NCBI GenBank assembly: GCA_002423125.1
Contig: DIUW01000060.1
Location: 49,102 to 60,810 of the forward strand
From: Legionellaceae bacterium UBA6148
GTDB lineage: Bacteria > Pseudomonadota > Gammaproteobacteria > Legionellales > Legionellaceae
Direction of reading: 5' to 3'
DNA: 11,709 nt
Every line of letters starts with the position of its first letter. Position 1 is the first letter of the stretch. Shown here one piece after another: positions 7,701 to 11,709 of the stretch. The notes beneath the pieces were generated by a model. That model searched no databases and was not told where the DNA came from. It saw only the letters and a program-made list of their open reading frames with translations. The translations under genes and the position numbers were made by a program.

Positions 7701-9362
7701 TTATATGGTCATATCGTCAAAAACTATGATTATAAACAATTGATTAAAGCAGGAATTCCTGCAAAACGGTTTAAAATCCTCGTTGATCAAGTGAAAAAGA
7801 AGGCGATTGATACGTTAAAAACCAAGGTACTACAACAACCGATGGATTATTTAAAACCAGACTACATTCAATCGGTTGATGCATTGGTTAAAGAAAAACT
7901 TGCGCCATCATTGTTGCGTTTTATGGGCACGACCGAACAGCAAATTCAGTTGCAAACGCTTATCAATCAACAAGCGCACTGGATTGAGCAAGTCATTCCG
8001 CTGTATGAGCAATTAAAGGATGGTAACCCAGATACTGTTGCGACTACCTTTTTTGAAATGATCAAAACAAATCCTGAGATAGACACATATCTAAAAAATG
8101 AGGAAATTACTCTAGATATGAAACGGATGGAGAGCGTTAAAAAGGATCTTGAGCAGACTGGTGTACAGATATTTTTCAGCCCGGGAGCTAATACTCTTTC
8201 TCAAGACCTGATTAATCAGTTCACGGCTCATTTTCAAAAATTGCTATATCCGAACGACGCTGAGTTTTTTGCAAAGCATGCGCATGAGATTACACCAAAA
8301 TCTATCAAGACGTTCTTGCAAAATGGCTTGCCAACAATGAATTCGGATTTAAACGCGATGGTTAAATTAGTCAAACAATTGCTGCCGCCGAAAACAGTAA
8401 AGGCTGCTAATGATGGGAATTTTTTGCATGAAGAATCCTATTTGAATCATGCGATTGCTCTCCCTGAAACGGATCTTGCGAAAATTGTAAACCCGGATGC
8501 TGTGCGTCATTATTTGGCTGATAGTTTTTCGACGTATTTTAAATCACCTTTTTTGAGGAAGTTTATGGAGACGACCTTGAAGCCGCTCAGTGATGATCAA
8601 TTAACTCGAGTTTTGGATGCAGTCTATCCGGAAGAAAAAGTTAAAGCAAATGCTGGTGATTTCACCATTAATGGTGAAAAAATGGCATTATTGCGATCGT
8701 TTACGCATGATTTGAAACAACTATCAGTTCAGGACTTATTTAAAAAATACGCAGTATTTGATCAGGCAGATGAGGCCTCTCTTAACAGAACCTCGTTGGT
8801 TCAAATGTTTAATTGGATAAACAAAATCTTTACTGAAATACTGCATTGCCAATGTTATTATCATGAGATGGGTGAAAAGGGTGAAGTGCTTTATAATGAA
8901 GAGAATATACGTCCTAAGTTAAAAGGCGAATCGGACCATGAAATATGGGAAATGAAAAGTAATGCTAATGGATCCTCTCCGACAGGTCGTGTGGTAGGAG
9001 CTATCGCAAAAAAAACAAAATTTATTACTGCTGCTCGCCAGTCCCTGGATCAGTTAAGTCAAGTCGAGGAATTATCGACACGGCATACCGCAACTTGGTT
9101 GAAAGAGGTTGCGGAACATTCAGTTCGTGAGATGATGCCATTTTTTAAAAATAAAGATCCAAAGAAATCAAAAAATAAGAAGACCACAGCACAAACAGAA
9201 CTATCGGATAAAGCTACAACAATAGGTGAAGCTGTCAAAAAATCTGCATCAATGTCAGATAAAACCGTAAAGGACCCGCAAACAAAGTATCGGAGTGCGG
9301 TTGATGAATTGCGTGAGTCATTAATGCCTAAAAACGATTCAACTTTTCCTAAACAGAACTAA
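4770..9362 (+). CDS. Giant SF2 DEAD/DEAH-type helicase-like protein (1530 aa), function unknown
   Basis: The N-terminal half carries an SF2 helicase/translocase core. A possible Q-motif-like LYQLH (158-162) precedes motif I, ATGSGKS (187-193, K192). Then come motif II DEQH (283-286), motif III SAT (311-313), motif V TSERVTGFNDPDL (758-770) and motif VI QGSGRNRG (792-799). The ATGSGK and GSGRxxR pattern resembles the ResIII/type I restriction HsdR-like and related DEAD/H groups more than RNA helicases. ATP-driven movement on nucleic acid is therefore the expected activity. About 480 residues lie between motifs III and VI, far more than usual, so domain 2 probably carries a large insertion. Residues about 1-130 and 850-1530 match nothing I recognise. 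The latter is largely helical and charged, with a Lys-rich run at 1460-1471 and a Ser/Thr/Lys-rich tail. No nuclease motif, signal peptide or membrane segment was recognised. The start has a strong GAGGAG site. mepB follows after 25 bp, which suggests an operon. It could be an anti-phage factor, a mobile-island protein or a secreted effector; the sequence does not decide. Confidence 0.88.
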   Translation: MPILSDDKRAALVDTGKQVYLQYLLLNMVTNPYYAARDKSFTINGVQQTLESYIGSLLDKLPDGVETTVVIMTMGDTKYTLSLEKRANDEWSVTIGGDKAASPVGFKPVSDYKGADLIALSQQCPLTVSRDKNKYSFASTSTIQGRLITIGGKNKISLYQLHINNLYNMLQQMQDNHVDPHMLIAMATGSGKSFTQALWYLILNLVNIPCIFSAPQDSLVQQLANDFKRLLPDEIVGDCSIDTPETKDLSKWMLATHQRVLTHYWPLLDNAKADGNERFLCFDEQHDAAKEELYKKRMAILAKRYPVMFLSATPTKDAYAICGGRSVATLSRQEKEAMGIAKAAVSHELHAEKLVSQKSKKHAKINVFQRMILAFVNALEYERISPAHEYVDKCELAIAFRNKDDAYYREPTAGASEEDIRAFIRWNIHCPIGDKALVLMSQHDTVINYGLLSNGERYDPYRQGNRVPRENVYRFFQLPNVDDDLLKDKYEQAKLAMRQQNILTHLQANFPDKNEDQLKEIINKQVDFSREDEYLKHRVLHGLIENTLMYLTGYDSQRLDQERFHNPEPLMALVLRKISDLGDEETPWAISTNEIEAWLIKEGIPSGVRAELIPCMREIIIQMRLNKNIRKEANRRLIDNWSLDHQLHLDYICSHYAQSYFQRYKTVFLVNGLEQSPSAIPSNRPFYKLYETEESLDSDEVRANPKLRHQYSTLEALDDTTSQRTYLPQHFPQHVQDEYSAQTIDNLFRHGLIGSYVTSERVTGFNDPDLHHVALVMDSYEDRLNEPAQIIQGSGRNRGLNPIKQPFFFLATDNSAVSLSPSVLDKKDYYSDFFSATDAYRKKMAGNIGKNIMMSIKFWIENNASATGELDTSALNAEIQRLVLDELERVYNNNDHDFERTKIIFSTVLEDVYKSLYVQCEMFKSSYSMPMAAKIIGHILNFIMSLYYQLVTAKSYYQFVKAAKRIEPRDDETQNAALYGHIVKNYDYKQLIKAGIPAKRFKILVDQVKKKAIDTLKTKVLQQPMDYLKPDYIQSVDALVKEKLAPSLLRFMGTTEQQIQLQTLINQQAHWIEQVIPLYEQLKDGNPDTVATTFFEMIKTNPEIDTYLKNEEITLDMKRMESVKKDLEQTGVQIFFSPGANTLSQDLINQFTAHFQKLLYPNDAEFFAKHAHEITPKSIKTFLQNGLPTMNSDLNAMVKLVKQLLPPKTVKAANDGNFLHEESYLNHAIALPETDLAKIVNPDAVRHYLADSFSTYFKSPFLRKFMETTLKPLSDDQLTRVLDAVYPEEKVKANAGDFTINGEKMALLRSFTHDLKQLSVQDLFKKYAVFDQADEASLNRTSLVQMFNWINKIFTEILHCQCYYHEMGEKGEVLYNEENIRPKLKGESDHEIWEMKSNANGSSPTGRVVGAIAKKTKFITAARQSLDQLSQVEELSTRHTATWLKEVAEHSVREMMPFFKNKDPKKSKNKKTTAQTELSDKATTIGEAVKKSASMSDKTVKDPQTKYRSAVDELRESLMPKNDSTFPKQN

Positions 9363-9373
9363 ATTTAAGTTTT

Positions 9374-9378
9374 AGGAG
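9374..9378 (+). promoter_or_regulatory. Ribosome binding site deciding the TTG start of the MepB-family gene
   Basis: AGGAG lies 9 nt before the TTG at 9388. No in-frame ATG occurs near it. The next one, at residue 24, has no comparable site and would remove N-terminal sequence. This supports the TTG start. Confidence 0.6.
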
Positions 9379-9387
9379 ATATACCCA

Positions 9388-9945
9388 TTGGAAAAGCATA
9401 ACTCGCCTCGCAATAAACAAATCCATTGGATTGAGGATGATGCCATTCATCACGATCTTATGAATCTGAAACATCGTGTTTATGATGTGTTTGGATTTGA
9501 GTGTTCTCAACCCGTAATGGAACCAGAAAGTTCTGAATATGCGGCCTATACTTTTAATGTGAACGGTTTTTCAGTTCGATTTCGTGATGCGAAGATTACT
9601 CCCACCAAGATCGGGCAATTTGTTACTATGTGGAAACGCCTTGGCAATGGGCCTATTCAACCTTATGATTTTTCAGATGCAGTCGATTTTTTTATCATTA
9701 ATACTCGCAAGGATGATCGCGTCGGGCAATTTATATTTCCAAAGTCTGTTTTAGTTCAGCGGGATGTCTTTTCCATGAATGGTCTAGGTGGTAAAAGGGC
9801 TATACGTGTGTATCCTCCCTGGGATGTCACAATCAATAGTCAGGCTAAAAAAACTCAAAAATGGCAACTTGAGTTTTTTTTAGAAATACCTAAACATGGC
9901 GAAATAGACATTGATCGTGCCAAAATGCTTTATCAAGAAATTTAA
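9388..9945 (+). CDS. MepB-family protein
   Basis: The 185-residue product carries motifs I associate with the MepB family, named after the third gene of the S. aureus mepRAB operon. They are FRDAKITPTKIGQFVT to WKR (65-84), GQFIFPKSVL (113-122), GGKRAIRVYPPWD (134-146) and KTQKWQLEFF (155-164). It is cytoplasmic, with no signal peptide or membrane segment. The family's biochemical role is not established to my knowledge. The conserved basic and aromatic residues fit nucleic-acid or ligand binding, but that is inference. It starts with TTG behind a good AGGAG site, 25 bp after the helicase stop, so the two are very likely co-transcribed and may cooperate. No MarR-type regulator (MepR) or MATE pump (MepA) lies nearby, so the drug-efflux context of the founding member does not apply here. 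The length is close to the family norm and there is no sign of decay. Confidence 0.85.
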   Translation: MEKHNSPRNKQIHWIEDDAIHHDLMNLKHRVYDVFGFECSQPVMEPESSEYAAYTFNVNGFSVRFRDAKITPTKIGQFVTMWKRLGNGPIQPYDFSDAVDFFIINTRKDDRVGQFIFPKSVLVQRDVFSMNGLGGKRAIRVYPPWDVTINSQAKKTQKWQLEFFLEIPKHGEIDIDRAKMLYQEI

Positions 9946-9967
9946 CCGGGAGAAACATGTGCCCGGT
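9945..9967 (+). terminator. Weak hairpin just after the MepB-family gene
   Basis: ACCGGG (9945-9950) and CCCGGT (9962-9967) form a 6-bp stem with an 11-nt loop starting at the stop codon. No T tract follows, so it is at best a weak or Rho-assisted 3' structure. Confidence 0.3.
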
Positions 9968-10050
9968 CATCACAGCAGTTCTACTATGTGTTTTTTGATT
10001 TGATACATGCTCAGCCTGCGCGTGGAAGACAATTATAGTGAGTGCTCTGC

Positions 10051-10175
10051 AGGGCTACCTCATAAAAAAAATCCGTCGTCTTTGCGAACGCAGTGAAGCA
10101 ATCTAGGGTTCCGTGCTTTAAACCCTAGATTGCTTCACTGCGTTCGCAAAGACGACATTTAGATGGGGCTGCCCT
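10051..10175. repeat. 125-bp palindromic element with perfect 36-bp arms
   Basis: The arms at 10075-10110 and 10121-10156 are perfectly complementary over 36 bp around a 10-nt loop. Weaker ends continue the symmetry: AGGGCTACCTCAT (10051-10063) matches the complement of 10163-10175 at 10 of 13 positions. There is no coding sequence. The structure resembles a non-autonomous mobile repeat. A perfect long palindrome is unstable in many bacteria, so recent arrival or active upkeep is likely. It lies between two convergent genes. Confidence 0.8.
10064..10156 (-). terminator. Probable intrinsic terminator of the 482-aa gene, made from the palindromic element
   Basis: Read on the minus strand, the 36-bp hairpin begins 34 bp after the stop of the 482-residue gene. 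Its foot is followed, after 3 nt, by a run of eight T (plus-strand A at 10064-10071). Stem plus U tract is the standard layout of a Rho-independent terminator, though the stem is far longer than usual. The plus-strand side has no comparable T run, so any action on mepB transcripts would differ. Confidence 0.6.
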
Positions 10176-10190
10176 ATTGAGAACTGCTGC

Positions 10191-11639
10191 TTATCTTGCA
10201 TTTCTAGGATTATTCTTTTTTAGTGTTGAATGCTCATTTTTTTCTTCTTTTGAGGAGGTGTCTCCTAGCGCGCTCCGAAGGCTTGATGCGAAATTTTTAA
10301 AGCGTTGTTGAATACCCATTGTTTGGGAGATATTTGGGGTCGGCTTTGAGATTCTTTCATGGATCGACGTCTGTGTATAGCTACTGTAGATACGAGGCTT
10401 TATTCGTTCAAATAAGTCTTTACTTACACATGTTGCCATTTTTTGGATAGTATATTTGATGGTTTGGTTTAAATTTAATTTTAACGATTCTATTTTTTCT
10501 TCCGATGGCTGGAGTGTTTCTCCATCAAGGTCTTGTATAATGTTATAAAGGGCTTTTTCATATTGAGATAAATTGTCTATCAGTTCATTCTTAGCGTTCT
10601 CGAGCGGTTGGATTTTAAGGCCAGATCCTCGTTTGTTCTCTTGTTGAATTCTCTCGATATTTTCTTGCATGTGCTGTATAAATATAATGGAATCTTCATA
10701 ATCCGTTGTTTCACTAAGGATCTTCTGATAGTGAATCAGATAACCTGACTCAAACTCCAAATCAATCACTTTATCAAAAATTTCATCAAGTCTATTGGGG
10801 AGCGTGTTTTCTTGGCTTTCATCAAATACGCGCTGAAGGTTATCTAGCCATTGAATGTGGTTATAGTCAACGACCTTATGGTGAGGAGGCATTTCATTCG
10901 TTAAATATATTTCCCATGCTATAAAATTTGACTCAAAGTCTTGGTGTAATTTTTCAATTGTTTGTAATTGCTGTCTAAATTGAGCAAGTGGCTCATTGGG
11001 CGTTTCTTGTCCTATTAAAAACTCTCCTTCAAAGGGGCTCTCAAGGTCCCAAATTTCTGAATAACATTTTTTTTGTAAGTCTTGAAATCGTTGATTAAGT
11101 TGTATTCTTTGGGTAGTGAGTGCATCGCGAATAGCATAACTGCTTTCTATGATGAGTTCGTTTGTATTATGCATGATAACGGCTTCATTGGTTAATTTTT
11201 TATCCTGTAGCAAGGTTGTTAGTGCTTCAACCTGAACACGAAGTTGCTTTTGTATTTCAAGAGCATCTGTTTTTAAGATTAAAAGTTTATTCTCGAGTAA
11301 ATCATTCTGGCCATAGATCGCCTGTAATTTTTTTAACGCTTGAATTGCTCTGCCTATTTTATTTTGAGAAATGGACAAATCGGGTTGATTCAACGTTGAT
11401 TCAATCGGTGTTATTAAGAAAGAACCGGAGTCTCGAAGAGAATCATCTAGGAAACTGGAGCTGGCGGAAGACGTATTGTTACTATTACTAAGCCCTGCAG
11501 AATCCTCGTCTGAAAAAGAATAAAGTGAATTTCTATCGAATGGTAATAATGTTGTGGTGATTGTTTTAGATGGAATGGATATTGTTTCAGAAACGTCGGA
11601 TTCGCTTTTATATTGATAAGCATTCATGCGATGCGCCAT
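10191..11639 (-). CDS. Unknown 482-aa Ser-rich, helical/coiled-coil protein, possible secreted effector
   Basis: I do not recognise this protein. Residues 1-90 are polar and probably disordered, with a Ser-rich stretch at about 38-75. Residues about 92-415 are almost entirely predicted helix with heptad-like Leu/Ile/Gln patterns (LLENKLLILKTDALEIQKQL, 114-133; LAQFRQQLQTIEKLHQDFE, 218-236), suggesting coiled coils. The last 65 residues are Ser/Lys/Asn-rich, with an EEKNE cluster at 465-469 near the C terminus. There is no signal peptide or membrane segment. Glu-rich and polar C-terminal tails on large helical proteins are typical of Dot/Icm-secreted effectors in Legionellales, but that role here is inference. 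The start is uncertain. The ATG at 11639 has only a purine-rich AAAAAGAAAAG before it, and M5 (11627) forms an ATGA overlap with another frame's stop. The frame stays open upstream to a TAG at 11697-11699. A terminator-like palindrome follows the stop. Confidence 0.75.
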   Translation of the reverse strand: MAHRMNAYQYKSESDVSETISIPSKTITTTLLPFDRNSLYSFSDEDSAGLSNSNNTSSASSSFLDDSLRDSGSFLITPIESTLNQPDLSISQNKIGRAIQALKKLQAIYGQNDLLENKLLILKTDALEIQKQLRVQVEALTTLLQDKKLTNEAVIMHNTNELIIESSYAIRDALTTQRIQLNQRFQDLQKKCYSEIWDLESPFEGEFLIGQETPNEPLAQFRQQLQTIEKLHQDFESNFIAWEIYLTNEMPPHHKVVDYNHIQWLDNLQRVFDESQENTLPNRLDEIFDKVIDLEFESGYLIHYQKILSETTDYEDSIIFIQHMQENIERIQQENKRGSGLKIQPLENAKNELIDNLSQYEKALYNIIQDLDGETLQPSEEKIESLKLNLNQTIKYTIQKMATCVSKDLFERIKPRIYSSYTQTSIHERISKPTPNISQTMGIQQRFKNFASSLRSALGDTSSKEEKNEHSTLKKNNPRNAR

Positions 11640-11709
11640 CTTTTCTTTTTCATAAATTGCTGTTTTTGCTTCATCATGAACCGCTTGTAGACGGGGCTAA
11701 GAACCCGCT
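11624..11709 (-). other. Possible 3' end of an upstream minus-strand gene at the window edge
   Basis: A frame entering from the right edge is open for about 27 codons, ends in a Lys-rich tail (KQKQQFMKKKRWRIA), and stops with TGA at 11626-11624. That TGA overlaps the fifth codon (ATG, 11627-11625) of the 482-residue gene as ATGA, a layout seen in translationally coupled genes. If real, the downstream gene may start at that methionine. The stretch is short and could be chance. Confidence 0.25.

Noticed and set aside
4770..9362. Calling the helicase a type I or III restriction subunit
   Set aside because: The motif I and VI patterns are similar, but no PD-(D/E)XK nuclease block was recognised and no methylase or specificity gene lies nearby.
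9388..9945. Reading the MepB-family gene as part of a drug-efflux (mepRAB-like) locus
   Set aside because: No MATE transporter or MarR-type regulator is present. The neighbour is a helicase, so the efflux context does not carry over.
11216..11491. 91-codon plus-strand open frame opposite the 482-aa gene
   Set aside because: It lies wholly antisense to a longer frame with consistent coiled-coil character, and no ribosome binding site was seen.

Overview
The window looks like chromosomal DNA of an AT-leaning gammaproteobacterium. PrpD matches my recollection of the E. coli enzyme closely along its whole length, and RarA and the beta-carbonic anhydrase are of ordinary proteobacterial type. Palindrome-rich intergenic repeats and a long coiled-coil orphan protein suggest Legionellales (Legionella/Coxiella/Aquicella-like). 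That placement is an impression, not a proof. Layout, left to right: (1) prpD on the plus strand, the 2-methylcitrate dehydratase of propionate breakdown, probably the distal gene of an operon that begins outside the window. (2) A convergent gap of about 234 bp filled by a nested inverted-repeat element. (3) On the minus strand, rarA (AAA+ replication-restart/recombination factor) followed 56 bp later by a beta-carbonic anhydrase gene with an unusually long C-terminal extension. (4) A 654-bp gap holding a MITE-like element with 12-bp perfect terminal inverted repeats around a double palindrome, then a broken small gene in two overlapping frames, then a likely promoter. (5) A plus-strand pair: a 1530-residue SF2 helicase-like protein and, 25 bp downstream, a TTG-started MepB-family protein. 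(6) A convergent gap containing a perfect 36-bp inverted repeat with a T tract placed to terminate minus-strand transcription. (7) A minus-strand 482-residue Ser-rich, helical, coiled-coil protein of unknown function that looks like a secreted effector or structural protein, plus an unresolved edge. The most interesting unit is the giant helicase with its MepB partner. The helicase has clear motifs I, II, III, V and VI, but about 480 residues separate motifs III and VI and about 700 residues of unrecognised sequence follow. Its partner belongs to a family named after the S. aureus mepRAB operon, yet no MepR-like or MepA-like gene is nearby. The tight spacing suggests the two act together, possibly in nucleic-acid processing or defence. 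This is inference. No RNA genes, CRISPR arrays, transposase genes or integrases were recognised.
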